Origin: Methanofollis sp. UBA420
Lineage (GTDB): Archaea > Halobacteriota > Methanomicrobia > Methanomicrobiales > Methanofollaceae
NCBI RefSeq assembly: GCF_002498315.1
Contig: NZ_DAGX01000002.1
Span: 528,836 to 592,835, forward strand
DNA: 64,000 nt
Direction: 5' to 3'
Shown: positions 17,225-25,258 of the stretch, one piece after another
How the letters are laid out: the number at the start of each line of letters is the position of its first letter
How positions within the stretch are numbered: position 1 is the first letter of the stretch
Notes under the pieces: model-generated
The model's database searches: none
The model's input: only the letters and a program-made list of their open reading frames with translations
Told to the model about the DNA's origin: nothing
Made by a program: the position numbers and the translations under genes

Positions 17225-17649
17225 AGAGAAGAGAATGAAGGGGGGAGATAGAAAATGGGGGGAAGGCGGTGAAGGGAATATGTGAAGGTCTTCGGTTCGT
17301 GACTCCCCGGTCATCCCCCAGCTCAGGATAGGATCGGGGAAGAGCGAATAAGATATCCTGGGATAGGAAATCCTCATCCTACTGCCTATCCTGATGGCAG
17401 GGGGTCTGGGGGGCGGCAGCCCCCCAGTGAAGAGCGGGATTGGACGGGGGAAGAAAGAACAGAGGCTTCAAGAGGCGGAGATTACCATCTCGCCCCTATC
17501 CTGTAATGGGCTGCGAGTGCCAGCGAGTATGAGAACGCAGGATATCATAGATATCCCAAGGGACTCGTCCCGGTGAGCAGAATGGGGAGGGCGGCGAATC
17601 CGGCCCCCCCTGGAGGACAGAAAAAAAGAACCGTAAGGGCCGAAACCCC
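17225..17649. other. Intergenic region, 425 bases, with repeat element
   Basis: The gap lies between two convergent transcription units. It contains a GC-rich hairpin element (listed separately) plus a purine-rich run after the permease stop (17221-17270). Short frames at 17394-17576 and 17573-17761 read through the repeat and into the antisense of the next gene and are not supported as genes. Confidence 0.5.
17383..17426. repeat. GC-rich dispersed hairpin element, copy 2
   Basis: TGCCTATCCTGATGGCAG runs into GGGGTCT and then a perfect 7-base stem GGGGGGC/GCCCCCC with loop GGCA at 17408-17425. The hairpin is identical to that at 7958-7975, and the flanking bases match except at a few positions. 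A related shorter version sits inverted at 24023-24042. Confidence 0.65.
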
Positions 17650-18768
17650 TCACGGCGCCCGATTCACCGGCGCGAACGGGTCGAGGAGGATCCTGTTCGG
17701 AAGACCCCGCAGGGCCACCGCGGCGAGGGCCCCGATGACGCCGCGGCCTCCGCAGACCTGAACGCCGTTCCGGGCGGCGACCTCCCGCGCCTCCTCGACG
17801 GTGACCACCTCGGCCCTCGCACGGGCGCCGAAGGCCCGCAATTCGGGGAGAGGGCAGAAGCCGTGCCGCAGGGCAATCCCCCATTCAGGGGAGAGGGCCT
17901 CGGCGGCGACGAAGCGGCGGGCCCTCTCCGCGATGCCGGGGCAGGCGGCCTGGTCGGCAGCGAGTTCGATATAACTGCACGAGTTGCCCGCCGTCCTCTC
18001 CGGCAGGTCGGGCTTGAGCATCGCCACCCTGTGGCCGATCGGGATCACCCCGTCCAGGGTGCTGAGGTGCTGGAGGAGGGCGAGGGCCAGGGCAAAGGTC
18101 GCCCCTCCTTCCGCACTGTCGGTGTCGTCGACGCCGATCCCGACCAGGACGAGGGCCCGCGTCCGCACCTCGCCCTCGACGATCCCCCCCTCGACCTTCC
18201 TGGTCACGACCGAGCAGACCCCCTCCGCCTCGGCCATCTGGTCGGTGAGGGAGTAGGCCGGGCCGCCGGTGCACCGGATCCTCTGCACGATCTCGTCCCC
18301 CTCCCGCCTGATCCCGACCACGCCCACGGCAGGCCGGGGCGCGAGGCCGATCTCCACCTCGTGCTCGGTGAGGGTGCCGCACTCCCGCAGGAGGGTGCCG
18401 TCCCTCTGCACATGGACGAGCGCCCCGCCTGCCCGGCCATGGTGGTATGCGCAGAACGCGGCGCACCCGCTGCTCAGGCACTCATGGTAGCACTCCACCC
18501 TGTCGCCGTCGACGGTCGTGAAGATCCGCCGGCACGCGCTCGCGGGAAGGGCCGAGGCGACGGCATACACGGCCGGGTGCCGCCCCCGCCTCTCCTCCTT
18601 CTGGACGATGCACCCCTCGTCGAGGAGACGGTTCACCCAGTCCTGCACCGTGCTCCGCGGCAGGGCGCTCCCCTCCGCGATCTCCTGCACCGTGAAATGC
18701 CCGTTTTCGAGAGTCGATCTCCGCATCAGGGCGAGAATGTCCCGCCTCTTCTCAATGACCCTTGACAT
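17650..18768 (-). CDS. Winged-helix domain fused to a DDTD domain resembling methanogenesis marker protein 11 / TiaS
   Basis: The 372 residues fall into two parts. Residues 1-70 are a winged-helix DNA-binding domain (ILALMRRSTLENGHFTVQEIAEGSALPRSTVQDWVNRLLDEG). The rest has a Cys-rich entry (ECYHECLSSGCAAFCAYHHG), then LVGIGVDDTDSAEGGATFAL, MLKPDLPERTAGNSCSYIEL and a C-terminal GGRGVIGALAAVAL. The DDTD core is shared by TiaS (tRNA-Ile2 agmatidine synthetase) and methanogenesis marker protein 11. The length and the absence of the TiaS OB-fold and zinc ribbon favour the latter. The biochemical role is unknown. It overlaps the end of hom by 17 bases, so it is in the same operon. Confidence 0.65.
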   Translation of the reverse strand: MSRVIEKRRDILALMRRSTLENGHFTVQEIAEGSALPRSTVQDWVNRLLDEGCIVQKEERRGRHPAVYAVASALPASACRRIFTTVDGDRVECYHECLSSGCAAFCAYHHGRAGGALVHVQRDGTLLRECGTLTEHEVEIGLAPRPAVGVVGIRREGDEIVQRIRCTGGPAYSLTDQMAEAEGVCSVVTRKVEGGIVEGEVRTRALVLVGIGVDDTDSAEGGATFALALALLQHLSTLDGVIPIGHRVAMLKPDLPERTAGNSCSYIELAADQAACPGIAERARRFVAAEALSPEWGIALRHGFCPLPELRAFGARARAEVVTVEEAREVAARNGVQVCGGRGVIGALAAVALRGLPNRILLDPFAPVNRAP

Positions 18769-19741
18769 GACAGTTCTTGATGAAGAGCAGGTCGCCGATG
18801 ACGGCGCTCGCCGTCTCCACCGACCCCGCCCCCTTCCCGACCTCGGTGATCGCCCCGGCCATATCGGTGACGACAGTCACCGCGTTCAGGGTGTCGCGGA
18901 CGACAAGAGGATGTTTCTTCGGGAGGATCCGCGGCGAGACCCGCAGCAGCCCCATCTCCGGCACCACCTCGCCGATGAGCCTGATGGTAGAGTTCTGGCT
19001 CCCGGCAAGGGTCAGCGCCTCCGCAGTCAGGAGGTCGATGCCCGTGCACTCGACGTCCTTCAGGGTGACGCCGTTATTCCAGATCGTATTGGCGAGGATG
19101 ACCAGTTTGAGGGCGGTATCGATCCCCTTCACGTCGAAGGTCGGGTCGGCCTCGGCATAACCGAGTTCCCGCGCCTCGGCAAGGGCCTGGTCGTAGGTGA
19201 GGCCCTCGTCCGCCATCCTGGTGAGGATATAGTTGCAGGTTCCGTTCATGACGCCATAGACCGCGTGGACGGTGTTGCCGGCAAGGCCGTGCTGGATGGT
19301 CTGGATGATCGGGATCGCCCCGCAGACCGTCGCCTCGTACCTGAGTTGTACGCCATGCTCCTCTGCCAGGGCCGTCAGGTCCCTGAAGTAGAGGGCCATC
19401 GGCCCCTTGTTCGAGGTGACGACGTGCTTTCCCATGGCGAGGGCCGCCCTGATATGGGTGAGGGCCGGTTCGCCGGTCTCCACGTCGGTGGGCGTCACCT
19501 CGACGAGGACATCGTACTCGCCGCCCTCCGCGATCGACCTGGCCGTCACGGCCGGGTCGCCGCAGAGGCCGGTCTTCGCCTTCTTCTCAAGCACGGCGGC
19601 GACGTCGATACCCGCAGGGTCACAGACCCCGCTCTTCGAGTCGGCGATGCCGGTGACCGTGATCCCGAGGCCCTTCCTGGCGAGCATCGAAGCGACGCCC
19701 CGTCCCACAGACCCGAGACCGAGAATGGCGACCCGCATCAT
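18752..19741 (-). CDS. hom: Homoserine dehydrogenase
   Basis: The 329-residue enzyme reduces aspartate semialdehyde to homoserine for threonine and methionine synthesis. It has an N-terminal NAD(P) Rossmann domain (MRVAILGLGSVGRGVASML), the KHVVTSNKGPMA motif, the substrate motif GVMNGTCNYILT and GYAEADPTFDVKGIDTALKL. It lacks the C-terminal ACT domain found in many bacterial enzymes. The start at 19741 overlaps the ACT-protein stop by ATGA; a long upstream extension in the same frame is antisense noise. The neighbouring separate ACT protein probably supplies the missing regulation. Confidence 0.95.
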   Translation of the reverse strand: MMRVAILGLGSVGRGVASMLARKGLGITVTGIADSKSGVCDPAGIDVAAVLEKKAKTGLCGDPAVTARSIAEGGEYDVLVEVTPTDVETGEPALTHIRAALAMGKHVVTSNKGPMALYFRDLTALAEEHGVQLRYEATVCGAIPIIQTIQHGLAGNTVHAVYGVMNGTCNYILTRMADEGLTYDQALAEARELGYAEADPTFDVKGIDTALKLVILANTIWNNGVTLKDVECTGIDLLTAEALTLAGSQNSTIRLIGEVVPEMGLLRVSPRILPKKHPLVVRDTLNAVTVVTDMAGAITEVGKGAGSVETASAVIGDLLFIKNCHVKGH

Positions 19742-20229
19742 GCCACCTCCTCCAGGGGTTCGACGAGGAGGAGATCCTTCTTCTTCGCCACCGTGCGGAG
19801 GATCTTCACAGCCTCGTCCATATGCGTCCGGTTTGTCGCGGAGATGGTGAGGAGGGCCGACGACCTCTGGGCGATCCCAGGCATCGTCATATGCATCTCG
19901 ACGACCTCGGCATAGCCTGTCCGGTCGATCTGGCCGACGGTGTCTGAGAGGTCGGTGTGCATCAGGTGACCGATCATGATGACGCTCCGCTTCAGGAGGA
20001 GACGCTCCTCGCCGAGCCTGAGGATGGTCACCCCCGCCGCTTTGAGAGTCGTGATCAGGCCGTCGAGCCGTTCCTCGGGCAGGTCGAGAACGACCTGGAC
20101 GATCCTGGTCTTTGGCCTCAGCGTCGGGTCCCACTCGTGGATCACGGCCATGATGTTCCCGCCGGCATCGGAGATCGGCCTGAGGGCGGCCACCAGCTGG
20201 CCGGGGGCGTCCTTCACCTCTATCTTCAT
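19738..20229 (-). CDS. ACT-domain amino-acid-binding regulatory protein
   Basis: With the ATG at 20229 it has 163 residues. Residues 1-75 are an ACT domain (MKIEVKDAPGQLVAALRPISDAGGNIMAVIHEWD), and a second domain with a similar alternation follows (HLMHTDLSDTVGQIDRTGYAEVVEMHMTMPG). ACT domains bind amino acids and control linked enzymes. It overlaps hom by 4 bases, so a role as a free-standing regulatory partner of homoserine dehydrogenase is likely. A longer frame to 20325 adds residues without homologous character. GGTGCAGGT upstream of the ATG could be a weak ribosome site. Confidence 0.8.
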   Translation of the reverse strand: MKIEVKDAPGQLVAALRPISDAGGNIMAVIHEWDPTLRPKTRIVQVVLDLPEERLDGLITTLKAAGVTILRLGEERLLLKRSVIMIGHLMHTDLSDTVGQIDRTGYAEVVEMHMTMPGIAQRSSALLTISATNRTHMDEAVKILRTVAKKKDLLLVEPLEEVA

Positions 20230-20557
20230 GGATACCTGCACCAAACCACCGATGTAGTATTCTCGCGCCGAAAAGATAAGCCTTTTATTCCGATCGATCA
20301 CGGACAAACCGGCCCTTTCCTTCACCTCCGGAATATCAAATCAAAAATATATTTATGATATGACCGCAGAAGTATGACTGATCAGTACAATAAGCTCCTG
20401 CTTACCGCGTGAATGCAAGTATCGTCTTGTTTTGGGCGCCTTATTCCGGTGTTCAACGTTGATTCATGCGGGGTTTGGCAGGACTGCCGGTATTGTCCGG
20501 GCATTAGAGATTCCCTGCCCTCAAGGGGGTTTTGAAGACCGCATAGCGGAGGCTTTC
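20230..20557. promoter_or_regulatory. Divergent control region between the ACT-hom operon and the ProU-type operon
   Basis: TATA-like TCAAAAATATATTTATGATATG at 20341-20362 is a probable promoter for the betaine transporter, and other AT-rich bases near 20265-20285 could serve the leftward ACT operon. A perfect 10-base palindrome ACTGATCAGT lies at 20377-20386, just downstream of where transcription should start, and could be an operator. The rightward frame stays open from 20432, but its extra residues do not resemble the ATPase N-terminus, so this is a leader of more than 150 bases. Confidence 0.5.
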
Positions 20558-21778
20558 ATGAATAAGGAGATGGTTAAACCCAAAATTACAATCAGATCGT
20601 TATATAATATCTTTGGAAAACATCCGGAAAAAGTCGTTTCCCTTCTCAGAAAAGGGAAGACAAAACAGGAAATCCTGGAGGAAACCGGGCAGACCGTCGG
20701 CCTCAGGGACGTGAACCTCTCTGTCGACGAAGGTGAAATTTTTGTGGTCATGGGCCTCTCGGGTTCGGGAAAGTCCACTCTTCTCCGGTGCATCAACCGC
20801 CTCATCGAACCAAGCCATGGGGAGATCCTCATCGACGGCACCGACATCGCCTCTCTTGAGGAGGACGCACTCAGGGAGGTGAGACGGAAGAAACTGGGCA
20901 TGGTCTTCCAGAACTTCGCCCTCCTCCCCCACAGGAGCGTCATCGAGAATGTCGCCTTCGGACTGGAGGTGCAGGGGATGCCGGAGGAAGAAAGGATCGA
21001 AAAGGCAGGAAAGACCATCGAGATGGTGGGCCTTGCCGGCTACGAGGAGAGCATGCCCGACGAACTCTCCGGCGGCATGAAACAACGGGTCGGCCTGGCC
21101 CGCGCCCTTGCCAGCGACCCCGACGTCCTCCTGATGGACGAAGCATTCAGCGCCCTCGACCCCATTATCAGGACAGGAATGCAGGACGAACTCCTCGACC
21201 TTCAGGGCGAACTCTCGAAGACGATCATCTTTGTCACCCACGACCTCGACGAGGCCCTCAAACTCGGGAACAGGATCGCCCTGATGAAGGACGGATGCAT
21301 TGTGCAGGTCGGTACGCCCGAAGAGATCCTCACCTCGCCGGCCGACGACTATGTGGCCAGTTTTGTCGCCGGCGTCGACAGGACCAGAGTGCTCACCGCG
21401 GAAGGCGTCATGAAGCCTCCCGAACCTGTTGTATCGATCATTTCCGGCCCCAGGGTCGCCCTGAAATTAATGGAGGAGCACGGGATCTCGACCATCTTTG
21501 CCGTCGGGAAAGGAAAGGTCCTGAGGGGCCTGGTGACCGTTGACGATGCCGTCGCAGCGGCACGGGCAAAGAAGACGAACATCGAGGAGATCCTGATCAC
21601 CGACACTCCGGTCACGAACCCGGGGACGCCTGTCCGCGACCTGATGGGAGTGGTGGCCACAAGCCAGTATCCTGTTGCAGTCGTCGACGCCTGCAACCGA
21701 CTCAAGGGCGTCATTGTCAGGGGTTCTCTCCTTGCCGCCCTGGCCGTCTCCGGCAACGGTGAGGAGGAACTTGTATGA
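20558..21778 (+). CDS. proV: Glycine betaine/proline ABC transporter ATPase, ProV-type
   Basis: This 406-residue ATPase belongs to a second betaine uptake system. The start is ATG 20558, backed by GGAGG at 20548-20552. A long N-terminal extension typical of ProV/OpuAA (RSLYNIFGKHPEKVVSLLRKGKTKQEI) precedes the nucleotide-binding domain. The domain has Walker A GLSGSGKST, signature LSGGMKQRVGLARAL, Walker B LLMDEAFSALD and H-switch FVTHD. Two CBS domains at the C-terminus (about 285-395) probably sense ionic strength. It overlaps proW by ATGA. Two osmolyte importers in 10 kb suggest exposure to changing salinity. Confidence 0.95.
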   Translation: MNKEMVKPKITIRSLYNIFGKHPEKVVSLLRKGKTKQEILEETGQTVGLRDVNLSVDEGEIFVVMGLSGSGKSTLLRCINRLIEPSHGEILIDGTDIASLEEDALREVRRKKLGMVFQNFALLPHRSVIENVAFGLEVQGMPEEERIEKAGKTIEMVGLAGYEESMPDELSGGMKQRVGLARALASDPDVLLMDEAFSALDPIIRTGMQDELLDLQGELSKTIIFVTHDLDEALKLGNRIALMKDGCIVQVGTPEEILTSPADDYVASFVAGVDRTRVLTAEGVMKPPEPVVSIISGPRVALKLMEEHGISTIFAVGKGKVLRGLVTVDDAVAAARAKKTNIEEILITDTPVTNPGTPVRDLMGVVATSQYPVAVVDACNRLKGVIVRGSLLAALAVSGNGEEELV

Positions 21779-22626
21779 CTTCCTTCGACCTCCCGAAGCT
21801 CCCACTCGGCGATGCAGTCGAGGCTCTCGTCGAGTGGATCGAGATCACCTTCGCCGTCGCCCTGGACTGGATCAGCGACGGGCTGGACGCGATCATCGGC
21901 GGGATGAAGTCCCTCCTCCTCCTCCTGCCACCACCGGTCTTCATTGTCGTGGCGGCGACGCTCATCTGGTTTGTCACAAAACGCAACACCAGACTCGCCG
22001 TCGGTTCCGCGATCGGCCTCCTCCTTATCTGGGACCTGCATCTCTGGCCCCTTGCAATGGAAACGCTTGCGCTGGTCCTGGTGGCCACGCTCTTTGCGCT
22101 TCTCATCGGGATACCGACAGGTATCTTTGCGGCGCGTTCTGAGACGGCGCACAGGATCGTCAAGCCGGGCCTCGACTTCATGCAGACGATGCCGGCCTTC
22201 GTCTACCTCATTCCCGCGGTGGTCTTCTTCGGCCTTGGCAACGTGCCCGGCATGATCGCCACCGTCATCTTTGCAATGCCGCCTGTGGTCAGGCTCACCA
22301 CTCTCGGGATCCAGCAGGTGCCCAGGGAACTGACCGAACTCGCCGACGCCTTCGGGACCACCGAGAGGCAGAAACTGATCAAGGTCCAGTTGCCTGTCGC
22401 CTTGCCGACGATCATGGCCGGCATCAACCAGTGTATCATGATGGCCCTCTCGATGGTGGTGATCGCCGCCATGATCGGGGCCCAGGGTCTCGGTTACAAA
22501 GTGCTGGAGGGCATCCAGCGCCTCGACATTGGCCTCGGTTTCGAGGGCGGCCTTGCGATCGTGATCATCGCGATCATCCTAGACCGGGTGACCCAGAGCC
22601 TGGCACCCGCGCGTACAGAACGATGA
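21775..22626 (+). CDS. proW: Glycine betaine/proline ABC transporter permease, ProW-type
   Basis: This 283-residue membrane protein has about six helices after an amphipathic N-terminus (LPLGDAVEALVEWIEITFAVALDWISDGLDAI), a layout typical of ProW/OpuAB. The coupling loop is DAFGTTERQKLIKVQLPVALPTIMAGINQC, and the preceding GLDFMQTMPAFVYLIPAVVFFGLGNVPG segment is highly characteristic. It overlaps proV and proX by 4 bases on each side. Confidence 0.95.
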   Translation: MTSFDLPKLPLGDAVEALVEWIEITFAVALDWISDGLDAIIGGMKSLLLLLPPPVFIVVAATLIWFVTKRNTRLAVGSAIGLLLIWDLHLWPLAMETLALVLVATLFALLIGIPTGIFAARSETAHRIVKPGLDFMQTMPAFVYLIPAVVFFGLGNVPGMIATVIFAMPPVVRLTTLGIQQVPRELTELADAFGTTERQKLIKVQLPVALPTIMAGINQCIMMALSMVVIAAMIGAQGLGYKVLEGIQRLDIGLGFEGGLAIVIIAIILDRVTQSLAPARTER

Positions 22627-23531
22627 AAACATTTTCCCGAGTTGATAGTATGATAAAAAACAGCAAAACAATCGCATGTATTCTGGTCGGCCTCGTGGCC
22701 GCAGCACTCGTCCTCACCGCCGGCTGCACCGGGGACGCAGGAACACAGCCTTCAGAACAAAAATCGATCTCCATCGGCTACGTCCTCTGGGACTCAGAGA
22801 TCGCGAGCACCAATGTGATCAAGCAGGTCTTCGAGAAGGCGGGCTATGAGGTCACTATCACCGCTGTCGACGCCGCACCCCTCTACCAGGCCGTCGCCAG
22901 CGGCGACGTGGACTGCACGGTCTCGGCCTGGCTTCCCAGAACACAGAAGTCCTACATGGACGAGTTCGGGGACCAACTCGACCTGGTCGGCAAGAACCTC
23001 GAAGGCGCGAAGATCGGTCTCGTTGTCCCGGCCTATGTGACCATCGACTCCATTGAAGAGATGAACAGTGTAAAGGACAGGTTCGAAGGGAAGATCGTGG
23101 GCATCGACGCGGGTGCCGGGGTCATGAAGACGACCGAGGACGCAGTCGAGGCATATGGCCTTGACTATGACATTGTCTACAGTTCGAGCGCCGGCATGGC
23201 CTCGGCCCTGAAAAAGGCCGTTGACAGGGAAGAATGGGTCGTGGTCACCGGGTGGACTCCGCACTGGAAGTTCGCCCGCTGGGACCTGAAGTATCTTGAA
23301 GACCCGAAGGGAATCTATGGTGACGAGGAGTACATCGGCACTCTTGCACGCACCGGCCTGGCCGCGGACGATCCCGAGGCCTATGCAATCCTGAAGCGTT
23401 TCTCCTGGACTCCCGAAGACATGGGGTCGGTGATGCTCGATATCGAGGACGGCATGTCCCACGAGGACGCCGCACAGAAGTGGATCGACGCCCATCCAGA
23501 CCAGGTCAATGCCTGGCTCGGGAAGGCATAA
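22623..23531 (+). CDS. proX: Glycine betaine-binding lipoprotein, ProX/OpuAC-type
   Basis: This 302-residue extracellular receptor is for betaine or proline betaine. A lipoprotein signal peptide (ACILVGLVAAALVLTAGC) is followed by an OpuAC domain with IGYVLWDSEIASTNVIKQVFEKAGY and the Trp-rich ligand region (SAWLPRTQKSYMDE; VVTGWTPHWKFARWDLKYLEDP). I chose ATG 22623, which overlaps the proW stop as ATGA. ATG 22650 (MIKNSK) is a shorter alternative giving a more standard signal peptide. Confidence 0.93.
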   Translation: MKTFSRVDSMIKNSKTIACILVGLVAAALVLTAGCTGDAGTQPSEQKSISIGYVLWDSEIASTNVIKQVFEKAGYEVTITAVDAAPLYQAVASGDVDCTVSAWLPRTQKSYMDEFGDQLDLVGKNLEGAKIGLVVPAYVTIDSIEEMNSVKDRFEGKIVGIDAGAGVMKTTEDAVEAYGLDYDIVYSSSAGMASALKKAVDREEWVVVTGWTPHWKFARWDLKYLEDPKGIYGDEEYIGTLARTGLAADDPEAYAILKRFSWTPEDMGSVMLDIEDGMSHEDAAQKWIDAHPDQVNAWLGKA

Positions 23532-23556
23532 TACTACAGAACCCCCCTTTTTTCTG

Positions 23557-24012
23557 ATGAAAGTCCGCGTCATTGCCTGCGGCAACCCATACATGGGAAA
23601 CGACGGTGTCGGCCACGCCGTGATGGAGCGTCTCTCTGCAAGACACCCGGAACTCGATATCGTCGACGGGGGCCTCGGCGGGTTCGGGCTCATACCCCTG
23701 ATGGAGGACTGCGACCGCGTCGTCATCGTGGACGCGATGACCGGCATGGGAATACCGGGCGAGGTCCGGGTTTTCCATGAGGTGCCTCCCTCATCGGTCT
23801 TCCCGATGTCCCTTCACGACCTCGGGATCGCGGAGGCGGTCGCCCTCGCCCGAGAGGTCGGGGTCACGGCAGAGGTGGTCATCGTCGGGATCGAAGGAGG
23901 AGAGATCGAGGCATTCTCAGACGAGATGACCCCCGAGGTGCAGGCCGCAGTCCCGGCCGCATGCGACGCGGTGATCCGCGCGGTGCAAGAAGGGGATGTG
24001 GGCGGGGAGTGA
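23557..24012 (+). CDS. Hydrogenase maturation protease (HycI/HyaD family)
   Basis: This 151-residue endopeptidase trims the C-terminal tail of a [NiFe]-hydrogenase large subunit after nickel insertion. Diagnostic segments are IACGNPYMGNDGVGHAVMERL at the N-terminus, the acidic metal ligand region VIVDAM, and the conserved His in FPMSLHDLGIAEA, followed by VVIVGIEG. The ATG at 23557 starts exactly at the family N-terminus. No hydrogenase genes adjoin it, so its client (for example the F420-reducing hydrogenase) lies elsewhere. It follows proX by 25 bases, which may be accidental. Confidence 0.9.
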   Translation: MKVRVIACGNPYMGNDGVGHAVMERLSARHPELDIVDGGLGGFGLIPLMEDCDRVVIVDAMTGMGIPGEVRVFHEVPPSSVFPMSLHDLGIAEAVALAREVGVTAEVVIVGIEGGEIEAFSDEMTPEVQAAVPAACDAVIRAVQEGDVGGE

Positions 24013-24471
24013 AAATCCAAGACAGGGGGCTGCCGCCCCCTGCAGCTCCTGCACTCAAGGATAGTCGGGGATACAGCAACCTCCCCCCTCAGGATCTCTG
24101 TTCTGTCTTCCCTGTCCCAATCCTGTTTCAGGGGTCCGGGGGCAACGAGAAGACGAAGTCTTCGAGTAGTCCCCCGGCCCGTGTTGAGGGGAAGGCGGTT
24201 GGTGTTCTCCCCCGGGGGGTTCACTCCCCGGTCCCCCCACCATTATGATAGGCAGGAATATGGCAATCCCCTCTTCCCACTTTCTTTTTCTGTATCCCCC
24301 ATCTCATCTGATCTGGGAGACGAGCACCAGCGAGTTCAAGAACAGAGGATATCAAATATTTTCCTGTGCGTGCACATCTTTGATGTGTCACATCTCTCCT
24401 CAGGGGACCGGTGATCTACATCAACCCCAGCACGAGGAGTTCAACAGAATCGGAAAAAAAAGAAAAAAATC
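24013..24471. other. Intergenic region, 459 bases, rich in hairpin repeats
   Basis: The gap separates two convergent genes. Its left 230 bases are a mosaic of the GC-rich repeat family (listed separately). The right part is ordinary AT-richer spacer with a small palindrome GATGTGTCACATC near 24381. Frames seen here have no ribosome site and cross the repeats, so no gene is called. Confidence 0.5.
24023..24240. repeat. GC-rich dispersed hairpin element, copy 3 (inverted)
   Basis: A perfect 8-base stem CAGGGGGC/GCCCCCTG with loop TGCC at 24023-24042 is the reverse-strand form of the GGCA-loop hairpin. CGAGAAGACGAAGTCTTCG at 24146-24164 is the exact inverse of 53787-53805. GTAGTCCCCCGG at 24166-24177 is the inverse of 53732-53743 and 7850-7861. 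TCAGGATCTCTG at 24089-24100 matches 53869-53880. GGGGGGTTCACTCCCC near 24216-24231 is the inverse of the GTGAA-loop hairpin at copy 4. Confidence 0.6.
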
Positions 24472-25182
24472 TCAGATCGACCCGGGCGCGCCGGTGACGA
24501 CCGGGAGCGCTGCGGCGATCTCGGGGAGGAGTTCGACCGGGATGCCCATGACCATCTCGCCGTCAGCAATACCGGAGAACTTGCGCGACCCGTCGCAGCC
24601 CAGGGAGAAGTTCACCTTGCCGTTGAGATAAGTCTGGGCGGTCGTGTCGGCGCAGACCGACTGGATGCCAGCAAAATTCGACTCGATCCTGCCGCCGAGT
24701 TTGTAGAGGACGCTCTGGGCGAGTTTGAGCATCACACGCGGCTCGGCCACGATGAGAACGACCGTCGGGGTGAAGGGCGTCTTTTCGAGCGGGGCATACA
24801 TCGTCGCATAGGTCAGCCCCGACTCCACGTGCGGGATCTGGTCGATCGTCCGCTTGCAGGCAGCCCAGGTATCGAACTTGCCGAGCTTGAAATAGAACTC
24901 CCCGCTCTTCAGGCTCGGCGTGATCGCCTTCAGGCCGAGGGCCCAGGCGCCGCCCTGACAGGCGTGCTTCTCTGCAGTGGCGTAGAAGACCTTCCCCTCC
25001 TTCCGGGCGAGGTTGACCATCTGGCAGTGACGGGTGGTCTCGGAAAGTTCCTCCATCCCCGCGGGGATCTGTTCCTTCGACTGCACGAACCCGACGGCCA
25101 CCGGCGAGTGCGATAAATTGAGATTTTTCTTCAGAGCCTCAGAAGCAGCCGCATAATCGATTTTCGTCCTTATGTCACTCAT
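24472..25182 (-). CDS. DUF169 family protein
   Basis: This 236-residue cytoplasmic protein belongs to the archaeal DUF169 group, recognisable from SHSPVAVGFVQSKEQIP, the Cys-containing MVNLARKEGKVFYATAEKHACQGGAWALGL and the C-terminal GCDGSRKFSGIADGEMVMGIP. Function is not established. Several conserved cysteines (about 53, 75, 109, 177 and 196) hint at metal or cofactor binding. AGGAGG stands 6-8 bases before the ATG. It is a single gene flanked by the nadK operon and a repeat-filled gap. Confidence 0.88.
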   Translation of the reverse strand: MSDIRTKIDYAAASEALKKNLNLSHSPVAVGFVQSKEQIPAGMEELSETTRHCQMVNLARKEGKVFYATAEKHACQGGAWALGLKAITPSLKSGEFYFKLGKFDTWAACKRTIDQIPHVESGLTYATMYAPLEKTPFTPTVVLIVAEPRVMLKLAQSVLYKLGGRIESNFAGIQSVCADTTAQTYLNGKVNFSLGCDGSRKFSGIADGEMVMGIPVELLPEIAAALPVVTGAPGSI

Positions 25183-25258
25183 TTTTGTTCCTCCTGTAGT
25201 CTACTCCTCTCCCCCATGCACCATAAAAATGTGCCTGCCAGCAAATATATCATGGAAA

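Noticed and set aside
17650..18768. Genuine TiaS (tRNA-Ile2 agmatidine synthetase)
   Set aside because: Shares the DDTD core but lacks the OB-fold and zinc-ribbon regions and has an N-terminal winged helix instead.
19742..20134. Upstream extension of the hom frame
   Set aside because: Arg/Pro/Gly-rich antisense-like sequence over the ACT gene; the ATGA overlap start is far better.
20432..20557. N-terminal extension of ProV
   Set aside because: It does not resemble ProV, and GGAGG supports ATG 20558.
7850..24240. CRISPR array as explanation for the shared gap sequences
   Set aside because: The copies are single, far apart, of variable length and without regular spacers.
24378..24396. Small palindrome GATGTGTCACATC as an operator
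   Set aside because: It lies between convergent genes with no promoter nearby; six-base arms occur by chance.
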